This document shows, in pieces, positions 46,650 to 54,729 of a stretch of 64,000 nt of DNA; within the stretch, counting starts at the first letter, position 1, and each line of letters opens with the position of its first letter. Position numbers and translations under genes: made by a program. The stretch is from Paraburkholderia caribensis. Its GTDB lineage: Bacteria; Pseudomonadota; Gammaproteobacteria; Burkholderiales; Burkholderiaceae. Location of the stretch: assembly GCF_002902945.1 (NCBI RefSeq), contig NZ_CP026103.1, forward strand, positions 682,001 through 746,000, given 5' to 3'. The notes below the pieces were generated by a model. That model was not told the DNA's origin, did no database searches, and saw only the letters and a program-made list of their open reading frames with translations.

Positions 46650-47432
46650 TCAGGTCGCGGCGCCGGAGCGCATTGCGGCTGGCGTGCGAAGCCTGCCGTC
46701 GTGAAGCGCCGATGCGACGAGCCATGCCCGCGCGCCGCTGCGTGCTGCTGCATCGAGATCGTCGCGATGACGGATACCGCCTGCGCCGATGATCGAACGC
46801 TGGCCCGCCTGTGCGTGGATCAGGTTGAGGGTGTCGAGGTCGGGGCCGGCGTCGGCGCCGACCTGATCGAGCGTCATCACGATCACGCGCGACGGCCACG
46901 ATGCGGGAGCGCGCAGCGCCTGCGCGAGTTCGGGTGCCGCGATCAGCTGACGGCCGCGGTGATCGAGCGACAGGATGGGCGCGTAGCCAGCCGCTTCGGC
47001 CTCGCGCAGCGCGTCGAGCGAGTGCAGCGATTCGGTGCCGAACACGGGCACGATGCGCGTGTGGGCGGAGCCGGTTGCGGCGGCGATGCGCGAGAGGTGG
47101 GCGAGCATCGACGGGTAATCGGCGAAGCCCGCGTCGAGCCAGATTTCGAACGGGCCGCTGGGCGGCTCGAGATGCGCATGGACATGTGCGTTCGCGAGGG
47201 TCGCGGCGAGCACGGCCAGCGTCGACGGATCGGCGTCGCGCGACATGATCGCGCCGAGGTCCGCGACGTACAGCGCCGGCGCGGCCGTCGCGGCAACGAG
47301 GGCGCGGGCGACGGGTAGCGGCTCGCTCGTTGCGCACAGCGAAGACTGGATGGGGCGATAGTTCGCGCGGTCGCCGCGTATCGCGCGGACCGCGTGGCCG
47401 TCGAGCAGATCGAGAACCGGGATCACCTGCAT
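46650..47432 (-). CDS. HisA/HisF-like TIM-barrel protein of the C1 cluster
   Basis: 260 residues. The start (MQVIPVLDLLDGHAVRAIRGDRANYRPI) is that of HisA-like proteins found in H4MPT-pathway clusters rather than of true HisA, whose histidine-operon neighbours are absent. Phosphate-binding glycine motifs (IIGAGGIRHRDDLDAA) are retained near the C-terminus. Its substrate is unknown; a step of methanopterin or methylofuran synthesis is inferred from company. Its ATG is only 16 bases from the divergent mfnD ATG. Confidence 0.8.
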   Translation of the reverse strand: MQVIPVLDLLDGHAVRAIRGDRANYRPIQSSLCATSEPLPVARALVAATAAPALYVADLGAIMSRDADPSTLAVLAATLANAHVHAHLEPPSGPFEIWLDAGFADYPSMLAHLSRIAAATGSAHTRIVPVFGTESLHSLDALREAEAAGYAPILSLDHRGRQLIAAPELAQALRAPASWPSRVIVMTLDQVGADAGPDLDTLNLIHAQAGQRSIIGAGGIRHRDDLDAAARSGARAWLVASALHDGRLRTPAAMRSGAAT

Positions 47433-47448
47433 GCGGAGACGTTCCTTG

Positions 47449-48507
47449 ATGAAGCTCTGGGTTTATGAGTATCTCACTGGCGGTGGCATCGACGCGCAAC
47501 TCGCGGGCAGCAGCAGTCTCGCGGATCTGAGCGCGCTGGTCGTCGAAGGGCGCGTGATGCGCGATGCGATCGTTGGCGATCTGCGGCAGCTCGACGGCGT
47601 GGAGGTCAGCTTCGCGAGTTCGCGCTTCGAGCAGGTCGCGCAGGGCGTGGCGCATTGCCGCGCGAGGCCGGGCGAGTCGATGCTGGAGTTCGTCTCGCGC
47701 GCCGCTCGCGAGCACGACTACGCGTGGATCGTCGCGCCCGAATGCGATGGCCTGATGCTCGATCTCGCCGACGCCGTCGGTCCCGCGCGCTGGATCGGTT
47801 GCACGAAGGAAGCGATCGCGCTCGCGTCGAGCAAGCGTGCGACGGCGGCGCGGCTCGCGTCGCGCGGGATTGCCGCCACGCCCGCGCTCGAACCGGCGCA
47901 GCTCGATCCGCGCACGCAGTCACGCTGGGTCGTCAAGCCCGACGACGGCGCGGGCGGCCTCGACACACTGGTGTTCGACGACGCCGACGCGGCACGCGCT
48001 GAATATGCGGTGCGGCGCGCGGCGCAACGCGAAACCGTGCTGCAGGCCTGGGTGGACGGCGACGCGCTGAGCCTGTCGCTGATCTGCGATCAGGCGGGCG
48101 CGACGCTCGTCAGCATCAACCGGCAGAGGATAGACGTCGCCGCGCATGTGGCGGGCCATGCGGGGCAGGTGGTCGGCTTCGATGGCGTGGATATCGACCG
48201 TATCGATCGCGACAGCCCGCAAGGCCGCACGCTCGACGCGCTCGCGCAGCAGGTCGCGGCGTCGCTGCCCGGCTTGCGCGGGTTTGCCGGCATCGATGTC
48301 GTGTGGCATCCGGCGCGCGGCCCGGTCGTGATCGAGGTCAATCCGCGCGCGACCGTCGCGTATGCGGGCTTGTCCGCGCGGCTCGGCCGCAATCTCGCCG
48401 CCGACGTGCTGGCGGCACACGGCCTGCGGGCCGCGCCGCGTGTGACTGATTCGGCGTCCGGCGGCGCAGCGGGAGCGAAGCTGTCCGCATGCGGAGCGGG
48501 ATCATGA
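47449..48507 (+). CDS. mfnD: ATP-grasp ligase, MfnD-like (tyrosine/tyramine--glutamate ligase)
   Basis: 352 residues from ATG 47449 (GGAGAC eight bases upstream). ATP-grasp fold: central ATP-binding segment (SRWVVKPDDGAGG) and C-terminal metal-binding motif GFAGIDVVWHPARGPVVIEVNPRAT. The N-terminus (KLWVYEYLTGGG) matches the methanogen tyramine-glutamate ligase group. In bacteria methylofuran is reported to contain tyrosine in place of tyramine, so the acceptor here may be tyrosine. It overlaps mfnF by four bases. Confidence 0.82.
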   Translation: MKLWVYEYLTGGGIDAQLAGSSSLADLSALVVEGRVMRDAIVGDLRQLDGVEVSFASSRFEQVAQGVAHCRARPGESMLEFVSRAAREHDYAWIVAPECDGLMLDLADAVGPARWIGCTKEAIALASSKRATAARLASRGIAATPALEPAQLDPRTQSRWVVKPDDGAGGLDTLVFDDADAARAEYAVRRAAQRETVLQAWVDGDALSLSLICDQAGATLVSINRQRIDVAAHVAGHAGQVVGFDGVDIDRIDRDSPQGRTLDALAQQVAASLPGLRGFAGIDVVWHPARGPVVIEVNPRATVAYAGLSARLGRNLAADVLAAHGLRAAPRVTDSASGGAAGAKLSACGAGS

Positions 48508-49610
48508 GCGCGTCCGTGCCGGCGCCGTCAATTGCCGGGCCTGCCGTGTTCGGCTGGGACGTCGGCGGCGCGCATGTGAAGGTGTCGCGTGTCGACGCGG
48601 ACGGTGCCGTCACCGATATCGCGCAATGGGCGTGTCCGCTGTGGCAGGGGCTCGATCATCTGCATCGCGCGATCGGTTCGGCGGCTGAACGCTGGCCCGA
48701 TCTCACTCACGCGAGCGCGCGCCACGCGGTCACGATGACGGGCGAAATGGTCGATCTGTTCGCCGACCGCGAGCACGGCGTGCGTGCGCTCGTCGATGCC
48801 TTAGGCGCGCGGCTCGGCGCCGATACGGCGTTTTTCGCAGGCGCGTGCGGCTGGCTGGATGCTGCGCAGAGCGTCGCGCAATGGCGTGCCGTCGCGTCGG
48901 CGAACTGGCTCGCGACGGCGCAGCATGTCGCGACCCGCATGCGCGATTGCGTGCTGATCGATATCGGCAGCACGACGACCGACATCGTGCCCGTTGCCGA
49001 AGCGCGTGTCGCCGCACGCGGCGTCAGCGACGCGACGCGTCTCGTCACAGGCGAGCTCGCTTATCACGGGGTCGTTCGCACGCCGTTGTGCGGCATCGCG
49101 CATCGCATCGCGTTTCGCGGCGAGACGGCGGGCGTGATGAACGAATGGTTCGCGACGAGCGCCGACATTTACCGGCTGACGGGGGAACTGTGGCCGCCGC
49201 ACGACCAGCATGCGAGCGCCGACAACGGGCCGAAGACCATCGCGGCAAGCTGCGCGCGGCTGGCGAGAACGATTGGCCGCGATGCGGGCGAGGCGACCGA
49301 AGACGAATGGCGCGAGTTCGCGCACACATGGCGCGACGCGCAGCTGCGCGCGATCGGCGCAAGCTTCGAGCAGGTGTGTGCGGCGCATCCGTCGCTGGCG
49401 CGCGCGCCCGTCGTCGGCGCGGGCTGCGGGCGCTTTCTGGCCGCGGCGCTGGCGAAGACCCAGGCGCGCGACTACGTGGATTTCGGCACGCTCACGCAGA
49501 TAGCAGGCAACGCGCCGGCGGATGCCGCCGAATGGATCGCGACATGCGCGCCGAGCGTGGCCGTCGCATGGCTGATGTCGGCGAGCAGGCGAGCGCAGCG
49601 CGCCGCGTGA
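48504..49610 (+). CDS. mfnF: MfnF-like H4MPT-linked C1 pathway protein (furan-methanamine synthase family)
   Basis: 368 residues from ATG 48504, overlapping mfnD (ATGA) with GGAG eight bases upstream. Hydantoinase/acetate-kinase-like (ASKHA) fold: the opening FGWDVGGAHVKVSRVD and the phosphate loop VLIDIGSTTTDIVPV are typical of the group long annotated as probable H4MPT-linked C1 transfer pathway protein. Homologues in methanogens couple the furan unit to the glutamyl-tyramine moiety of methanofuran. Confidence 0.83.
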   Translation: MSASVPAPSIAGPAVFGWDVGGAHVKVSRVDADGAVTDIAQWACPLWQGLDHLHRAIGSAAERWPDLTHASARHAVTMTGEMVDLFADREHGVRALVDALGARLGADTAFFAGACGWLDAAQSVAQWRAVASANWLATAQHVATRMRDCVLIDIGSTTTDIVPVAEARVAARGVSDATRLVTGELAYHGVVRTPLCGIAHRIAFRGETAGVMNEWFATSADIYRLTGELWPPHDQHASADNGPKTIAASCARLARTIGRDAGEATEDEWREFAHTWRDAQLRAIGASFEQVCAAHPSLARAPVVGAGCGRFLAAALAKTQARDYVDFGTLTQIAGNAPADAAEWIATCAPSVAVAWLMSASRRAQRAA

Positions 49611-49782
49611 CGCGGTCAACGGGGCGGGGCCTGCCTGCGACGCGCCGGGCGCGGCGCGATCGATGCGCGTGCGGCGCGGCCAGCGCAGACTCGCGATGGC
49701 GCCGCGAGTGCAGGGCGGACGCGGACGGGCCGGGCCGTCGGGCATGCCCGTCGCGAGGTCGAACGAAAGCGAGGTAACGGAC

Positions 49783-50373
49783 ATGTGGGTGGTGAAGATC
49801 GGGGGCAGCCTGAGTCACGACCCGTCGCTGCGGGACTGGCTCACGCAGCTGTGGGAGGTCGGCGGCGGGCGCGTGGTGATCGTGCCGGGCGGCGGTGATT
49901 TTGCGGACAGCGTGCGCGTGTATCAGCAGGAATGGCAATTCGACGATCTCGCCGCCCACAACATGTGCCTGCTCGCGATGACGCAGTACGCGCTGATGAT
50001 GCAGGCCGTGCTGCCCGACCTCGTGCTGGCGACCAGCGAGGAACTGATCCGGCGCGCGCTGCGTCACGGCAAGGTTGCCGTGTGGATGCCCGTGAGCCTG
50101 ATGCGCGTCACGCCCAACTCGATGACCAACTGGGACACGACCTCCGACAGCCTCGCCGCGTGGCTGTCGACGTCTCTGAACGCCGAGCGTCTGATGGTGG
50201 TGAAGTCGTGCCCGGTCGGCGCGAACGTGCCGCTCGGGACACTCGCGTCGGATGGCGTGATCGACGCGAGCTTTGTCCGTTACGTGAAAGAGGCGAACTA
50301 CGAAGTCGAGTTGTTCAGCAAGACGGATGTCGCGCTGGTGCGCGACCGGCTGCTGAATGCGTCGGCGGTGTGA
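49783..50373 (+). CDS. mfnE: Amino-acid-kinase-family protein, MfnE-like kinase
   Basis: 196 residues from ATG 49783 (GAGGTAACGGAC upstream). Amino acid kinase fold: N-terminal VVKIGGSLSHDP, the VIVPGGGDFADSVR nucleotide loop and the C-terminal KTDVALVRDRL. In methanofuran synthesis MfnE phosphorylates the aminomethylfuran phosphate to a diphosphate before MfnF acts. 172 bp separate it from mfnF; a GC-rich, weak sigma-54-like match near 49697-49712 is not convincing. Confidence 0.8.
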   Translation: MWVVKIGGSLSHDPSLRDWLTQLWEVGGGRVVIVPGGGDFADSVRVYQQEWQFDDLAAHNMCLLAMTQYALMMQAVLPDLVLATSEELIRRALRHGKVAVWMPVSLMRVTPNSMTNWDTTSDSLAAWLSTSLNAERLMVVKSCPVGANVPLGTLASDGVIDASFVRYVKEANYEVELFSKTDVALVRDRLLNASAV

Positions 50374-50404
50374 GGGCGCGATGCCGCGCGCTTGACGCGG
50401 ATTG

Positions 50405-51112
50405 TTACGCGGGAGCTGTGGACGCGACGGCGGCAGCGTGATGCAGCGCGTCGGCCCATTGCGCGACACGGCGCGGATCGAGGCGCGAGGTGCGGCCGTT
50501 CTCGCATAGCGCGGTGCGAAAGCCCGCGACATCGGGCGCGAGCGTGCGGATCGCGTCGAGTTGTGTCCAGCCTAGCGAACCGGCGATGCAGGCCATCGCG
50601 CCCGACGCGCGTATCGTCGCGATGTAGCGCGCAAGCGTTGCGTGGTCGATGCAATCGAGCAGCGTGCGGCCCGTCTTGCCTGCCGTATCGAACACGATGC
50701 CTGCGAAGCCGAGCGAGACGGCATACGCGACGAGTTCCGCATCGACGCCGTCGTCGCACAACAGCACGGGCAACACGTTGGCTTGCAAGCCGGCGATGCG
50801 CGCGAGGCAGCCGTGCGCATGCGGTCCCGGCACGACGCCGACCTTGACGAAATCCACACCTGTTTCGGCGACTTCGTCGATGCGTGCCGTGATGGCGTCG
50901 AGCGCATCGGGCGGCAGGTCGCCGATCGTGGCGCTGATGGGTTTGACGGGATAGCGCGAGCGCAGCGTGCGCGCGATGCGCCAGATGTTGTCGATCGACA
51001 CGCCGCCGAGCGCGCCTTCGAGGGGTTCCTTCAGATCGATCAGGTCGGCGCCGGCGCCGGCTGCGTCGAACGCTTCTTCCGCCGAGCGGACGCTTGCGAG
51101 CAATGCGGTCAT
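50405..51112 (-). CDS. mfnB: (5-formylfuran-3-yl)methyl phosphate synthase
   Basis: 235 residues from ATG 51112 (GGAGACC upstream). Makes the furan precursor of methylofuran from two glyceraldehyde-3-phosphate molecules. The two lysines known to be essential in the methanogen enzyme have counterparts: K28 in LIDLKEPLEGALGG and K146 in IVFDTAGKTGRTLLD. It is convergent with mfnE (31-bp gap) and follows the DUF447 gene by 11 bp on the minus strand. Confidence 0.88.
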   Translation of the reverse strand: MTALLASVRSAEEAFDAAGAGADLIDLKEPLEGALGGVSIDNIWRIARTLRSRYPVKPISATIGDLPPDALDAITARIDEVAETGVDFVKVGVVPGPHAHGCLARIAGLQANVLPVLLCDDGVDAELVAYAVSLGFAGIVFDTAGKTGRTLLDCIDHATLARYIATIRASGAMACIAGSLGWTQLDAIRTLAPDVAGFRTALCENGRTSRLDPRRVAQWADALHHAAAVASTAPA

Positions 51113-51123
51113 CGGGGTCTCCG

Positions 51124-51726
51124 TCAGGACGAGTGCGGTGCGGTTTTTTTGTCGGCGGCGTTGCCGGTTGTACGGAAGCGTTCCACGGCGGCTGTGATCC
51201 ATTGCCATGCGGTGAGTTCATCGGGGCCGGCGGTTTTGTCGATGGCGATCTGCAGGTAGGCCATTTCGCGGTCGATCTTGTCGGCGGGCAGCATGAAGAG
51301 CCGGCTCACGAGGATGGCGCCTTCGACGACGGCTGCCTGAGCGCGGTTGAAGCCCGTGAAAGGGGCGTGGTTTTCCGTGTGCACGCAGCGCATGTGGAGG
51401 ACTGGACGTTGTGGGTCTTCTTCTGTGACGTGATCGAGGGTTAGTTCGCTGTGGGCGAGGGATTCTTTTAGCCTGAGGCTCGGGACTTTGGTGGCCGGGC
51501 TTGTCGGCCAGTCGCGTTGGGTGCCCGTTACGCAGCCGGCGAAGACGCGGACGTTGGTCGTGAAGTTGATTACCGCTGCGCGGGTGGCTAGTACGTTGTC
51601 TAGTGTTTTTGATGGCCTGAATGGGGCGAGGATCGTCAGGCCGCTTTCGTCGTGACGAATGCCCATCGGGGCGGTGTGGGCGACGCCGTCGGTGGAGCAT
51701 GTTGTGATGATGGTTTCGTGGATCAT
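51124..51726 (-). CDS. DUF447 family protein
   Basis: 200 residues from ATG 51726. Flavin-reductase-like split-barrel family shared by methanogens and H4MPT-using bacteria (ETIITTCSTDGVAHTAPMGI is its typical opening). Biochemical role not established; its constant association with C1 genes suggests a step in cofactor synthesis. No ribosome-binding site: the bases just before the ATG are a three-unit 11-bp A/C repeat. A start at 51819 would translate that repeat as a Lys/Pro/Gln/Asn stretch and is unlikely. Confidence 0.85.
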   Translation of the reverse strand: MIHETIITTCSTDGVAHTAPMGIRHDESGLTILAPFRPSKTLDNVLATRAAVINFTTNVRVFAGCVTGTQRDWPTSPATKVPSLRLKESLAHSELTLDHVTEEDPQRPVLHMRCVHTENHAPFTGFNRAQAAVVEGAILVSRLFMLPADKIDREMAYLQIAIDKTAGPDELTAWQWITAAVERFRTTGNAADKKTAPHSS

Positions 51727-51728
51727 CG

Positions 51729-51761
51729 TTTGGTTTTGGTTTGGTTTTGGTTTGGTTTTGC
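51729..51761. repeat. Three tandem 11-bp units abutting a start codon
   Basis: Units TTTGGTTTTGG at 51729-51739, 51740-51750 and 51751-51761 (last one with one mismatch). They begin two bases upstream of the DUF447 ATG on its strand and take the place of a Shine-Dalgarno. Confidence 0.85.
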
Positions 51762-51810
51762 CTTTGCACTGGGCGTTTGTCTTTGCGTTGGCATCCGCGA
51801 ATTGCGTTTT

Positions 51811-52470
51811 CGCTGGCATCCGCGTTACGTTAGCGTGCTTCAGGCGTCGCCCCTGTGCGGGGCGGCACCTACTTTTCTTTGCCGCCGCAAAGAAAAGTAG
51901 GCAAAAGAAAGCGGCTCACACCGCCAATTCTAGTTCCTGCCTGAGGGCCCTCAAAGGGTCTTACGCTTCAGACGGCAACCACGTGACCCACGTTCGTTGC
52001 CAACGCTCTGAACGAGTGCCTCACCCGCTTCACGCACCCGCATGTCACGATGTCGTGCCAGACAGTCCACCGCCGCCCAGGTGGCAAACTGTGTGTCGGC
52101 CCTCGGTGCTCCACACGCATCACTCCGGACCGATAGCGCACGCCCCACCCGGTAAGAGCGCCACCCTATACGACGCGACAACCTACACACAGTTTGCCAC
52201 CTGGGCGGCACATACCATTCGCTGCCGCTTGCCCGGGTACGGGTGATCGAAGCGGGTGAGGCGTTTATTCGAAGCGTTGGCAACGGGCATGCGTCATGTG
52301 GTTGCCGAGTGAAGTGTGGGGACGTGGGGGGCCCGTGGACAAACGTCAAGAATTGGCGGTGTGAGCCGCTTTCTTTTGCCTACTTTTCTTTGCGGCGGCA
52401 AAGAAAAGTAGGTGCCGCCCCGCACAGGGGCGACGCGTGAAGGGGGCTAACGTAACGCGGATGCCAGCGC
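51811..52470. repeat. 660-bp near-palindromic element, copy A
   Basis: Outer arms of about 120 bp (51811-51931 and 52350-52470) are inverted copies, each containing a perfect 15-bp stem with 4-nt loop (CCTACTTTTCTTTGC / its complement, for example 51868-51901). Inner arms, also inverted but more diverged, converge on CAGGTGGCAAACTGTGTGT facing a central unpaired region of about 90 bp (about 52097-52186). The whole element occurs again in reverse orientation at 58361-59020. No transposase gene inside; open frames in it have no start signals. Function unknown; I associate the hairpin sequence with dispersed repeats of Paraburkholderia. Confidence 0.9.
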
Positions 52471-52575
52471 CGAGGCCAGCCCACCGAAACGGCGACGCCT
52501 GAAGCGCGCTAACGAATCGCGGATGCCAGCGCAAAAGCCAGCACACCGAACGGCGACGCGCGAAGCGCGCTAACA
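52429..52575. repeat. Three degenerate 61-bp tandem units at the right end of copy A
   Basis: The element terminus (CGACGC..GAAG..GCTAACG, then GCGGATGCCAGCGC) is repeated with a 61-bp period from about 52429, 52490 and 52551. They are progressively degraded outward. 52576-52680 is an A/C-rich tract without a gene. Confidence 0.7.
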
Positions 52576-52682
52576 GACAGCAACTGCTTGCGGCACCGCA
52601 CAAAAACCACAATCAAAAACGAAAAAGCAAAAAACAGACGGGGCCGTCCCGGCAAAAAAAACCCACGACGAAAACCAGGCCC

Positions 52683-52698
52683 GGCCCCGTACGGGGCC
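52683..52698 (-). terminator. Hairpin directly after pqqA
   Basis: GGCCCC-GTAC-GGGGCC, a perfect 16-nt palindrome one base after the pqqA stop. A T-run (eight T on the minus strand) follows only some 30 bases later. Probably a terminator or a 3'-stabilising hairpin for the short pqqA message. Confidence 0.6.
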
Positions 52699-52699
52699 A

Positions 52700-52774
52700 T
52701 CACCTCGTAGCGATATACATCGTAATTTCAAACCCGAACCGCATATCGGTATATCCAGGGGTAGTCCACTGCAT
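52700..52774 (-). CDS. pqqA: Coenzyme PQQ precursor peptide PqqA (orphan)
   Basis: 24 residues. Ribosomal precursor whose Glu and Tyr become PQQ. It starts MQWTTPGYTDMRFGF and continues EITMYIATR, giving the invariant Glu16-x3-Tyr20 in the FGFEITMYI core that PqqE crosslinks. A near-perfect Shine-Dalgarno (AAAGGAGG) stands six bases before the ATG. It is not next to pqqBCDE (about 12 kb away) but alone on the minus strand, divergent from cbbL. A hairpin follows the stop. A candidate sigma-54 promoter lies about 110 bp upstream. It is too short for ordinary gene calling and easily missed. Confidence 0.95.
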   Translation of the reverse strand: MQWTTPGYTDMRFGFEITMYIATR

Positions 52775-53180
52775 GTTCGTCCTCCTTTAGCGAATGAAGA
52801 AAACAAAAACGGCGGTCCCATTGCGAAAGAACGCCTGCATGCGCGCACGCAACACATCCCTTCGCCTCGGCCCATGTTGCTGATGCAACTGTCGTACCAG
52901 TTACAGCCCGACGGGAAAGGGCGCGCCGTTTACGCGCCTTACTGTAGCGGAACCGCAGCAAAGTGTTCCACGAGCCGATAACCCATTGTGGACGCATTTT
53001 GCATTCGGTGCACGCGTGTTAACGGATCACTTAAGCCTGCTGAAAAAAATCGTGAATTCACTTCATCCGGCATGCCGCCTACATTGACCTGCAAGGCCGG
53101 CGACTTTCGATGCGCGCCAGCTCCCACCCAAGGCGTGCGCAGCACCACAGGCGCGCCACGATCCATATCGAGGCAGCGCG
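52775..53180. promoter_or_regulatory. Divergent control region between pqqA and cbbL
   Basis: 406 bp. It holds the sigma-54-like site for pqqA (52884-52900). Possible operators toward cbbL are TTAA-N8-TTAA at about 53019-53034, a perfect GTGAATTCAC palindrome at 53052-53061, and TCCAC-N16-GTGGA at 52967-52992. No LysR-type cbbR gene is in the window. No clear sigma-70 or sigma-54 promoter for cbbL was found. The ribosome site for cbbL is GAGG near 53170. Confidence 0.5.
52884..52900 (-). promoter_or_regulatory. Candidate sigma-54 promoter of pqqA
   Basis: Minus strand reads CTGGTACG-ACAG-TTGCA. It agrees with YTGGCACG-N4-TTGCW except C to T at one position, with exact GG-N10-GC spacing. The predicted transcription start is near 52873, giving a leader of about 99 nt before the pqqA ATG. 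Confidence 0.7.
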
Positions 53181-54686
53181 ATGAACGATTTCAGCAAGGA
53201 AGCCGTGAAGCCCGCAGGCAGCGAACGCACACCAGAAAGCACACCGCAACGCTCGCGCTATTCAGCGGGTGTCCTCAAGTATCGCGAGATGGGCTACTGG
53301 CAGCCGGACTACACGCCAAAAGACACCGACATCATCGCGCTGTTCCGCATCACGCCACAGCCGGGCGTCGAGCCCGAAGAAGCCGCCGCCGCCGTCGCGG
53401 GCGAATCGTCGACGGCCACCTGGACCGTGGTCTGGACCGACCGCCTGACCGCGTGCGACATGTACCGCGCCAAAGCGTTTCGCGTCGATCTCGTCCCCAG
53501 CGCCAGCGAAAGCGAACCGCAGTACTTCGCGTTCATCGCCTATGACCTCGATCTGTTCGAGGAAGGCTCCGTTGCGAACCTCACTGCCTCGATCATCGGC
53601 AATGTGTTCGGCTTCAAGCCCCTGAAAGCGCTGCGGCTCGAAGACATGCGCATTCCCGTCGCGTATCTAAAGACCTTTCAGGGCCCGCCGACAGGCATCG
53701 TCGTCGAACGCGAACGGCTCGACAAATACGGCCGCCCGCTGCTCGGCGCAACCGTCAAGCCCAAGCTCGGGCTGTCGGGCAAGAACTATGGGCGCGTCGT
53801 GTACGAAGGCCTCAAGGGCGGTCTCGACTTTCTGAAGGATGACGAAAACATCAATTCGCAGCCCTTCATGCATTGGCGCGACCGCTACCTGTTCGCGATG
53901 GAGGCGGTAGCCCGCGCGCAAGCCGAAACGGGCGAACTGAAGGGCCACTACCTGAACGTGACGGCGGGCACGATGGAGGACATGTACGAACGCGCCGAAT
54001 TCGCAAAGGAACTCGGCTCGTGCATCGTGATGATCGATCTGGTGATCGGCTGGACGGCGATCACGTCGATGGGACGCTGGGCGCGCAAGAACGACATGAT
54101 CCTGCATCTGCATCGCGCCGGACACGGCACATATACGCGGCAGCGCAACCACGGCATTTCGTTTCGGGTGATCGCGAAGTGGCTGCGCATGGCGGGCGTC
54201 GATCACGCGCATGCGGGCACGGCCGTCGGCAAGCTCGATGGCGATCCGCTCTCGGTGCAGGGCTATTACAACGTGCTGCGCGAGTCCCACAATCCCGTCG
54301 ATCTTACGCGCGGCCTCTATTTCGACCAGCCGTGGGCGGGCTTGCGCAAGGTGATGCCCGTCGCGTCGGGCGGCATTCACGCGGGGCAGATGCATCAGTT
54401 GCTCGATCTGTTCGGCGATGACGCGATCCTGCAGTTCGGCGGCGGCACGATCGGCCATCCGTCCGGCATTCAGGCGGGCGCGACGGCAAACCGCGTCGCG
54501 CTCGAAACGATGGTCAAGGCGCGCAACGAAGGCCGCGACATCGCCAGCGAAGGCCCCGATCTGCTCGAAGCGGCAGCGCGTCATTGCACGCCGCTCAAGC
54601 AGGCGCTCGATACATGGGGCGACATCACGTTCAACTACACGCCGACCGATACACCCGATTTCGCCGTCACGCCGAGCGTGGCCTGA
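53181..54686 (+). CDS. cbbL: RuBisCO large subunit, form IC (red type)
   Basis: 501 residues. Carboxylates ribulose-1,5-bisphosphate. Catalytic residues present: K193 and K195 in TVKPKLGLSGKNYGR, the carbamylated lysine K219 with D221 and E222 in GGLDFLKDDENINSQPF, loop 6 in AVGKLDGDP, and GGTIGHPSGIQAGA near the end. The N-terminal extension with RYSAGVLKYREMGYWQPDY marks the red-type form IC of proteobacteria. First gene of cbbLSXFP. Confidence 0.97.
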   Translation: MNDFSKEAVKPAGSERTPESTPQRSRYSAGVLKYREMGYWQPDYTPKDTDIIALFRITPQPGVEPEEAAAAVAGESSTATWTVVWTDRLTACDMYRAKAFRVDLVPSASESEPQYFAFIAYDLDLFEEGSVANLTASIIGNVFGFKPLKALRLEDMRIPVAYLKTFQGPPTGIVVERERLDKYGRPLLGATVKPKLGLSGKNYGRVVYEGLKGGLDFLKDDENINSQPFMHWRDRYLFAMEAVARAQAETGELKGHYLNVTAGTMEDMYERAEFAKELGSCIVMIDLVIGWTAITSMGRWARKNDMILHLHRAGHGTYTRQRNHGISFRVIAKWLRMAGVDHAHAGTAVGKLDGDPLSVQGYYNVLRESHNPVDLTRGLYFDQPWAGLRKVMPVASGGIHAGQMHQLLDLFGDDAILQFGGGTIGHPSGIQAGATANRVALETMVKARNEGRDIASEGPDLLEAAARHCTPLKQALDTWGDITFNYTPTDTPDFAVTPSVA

Positions 54687-54729
54687 GCCATCAGCGTCGT
54701 ACCCGCCGCATCCGAATGAGGAGCCCGCC

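Noticed and set aside
51652..52612. Open frames in the repeat copy A region translating to AGRHLLFFAAAKKSRQKKAAHT-like peptides
   Set aside because: They arise from the palindromic hairpins, recur in copy B in either orientation and have no ribosome sites; repeat artefacts.
52987..53006. Possible sigma-54 promoter toward cbbL (GTGGACGCATTTTGCATT)
   Set aside because: The GG to GC spacing is nine, not ten, bases and the -24 block is poor.
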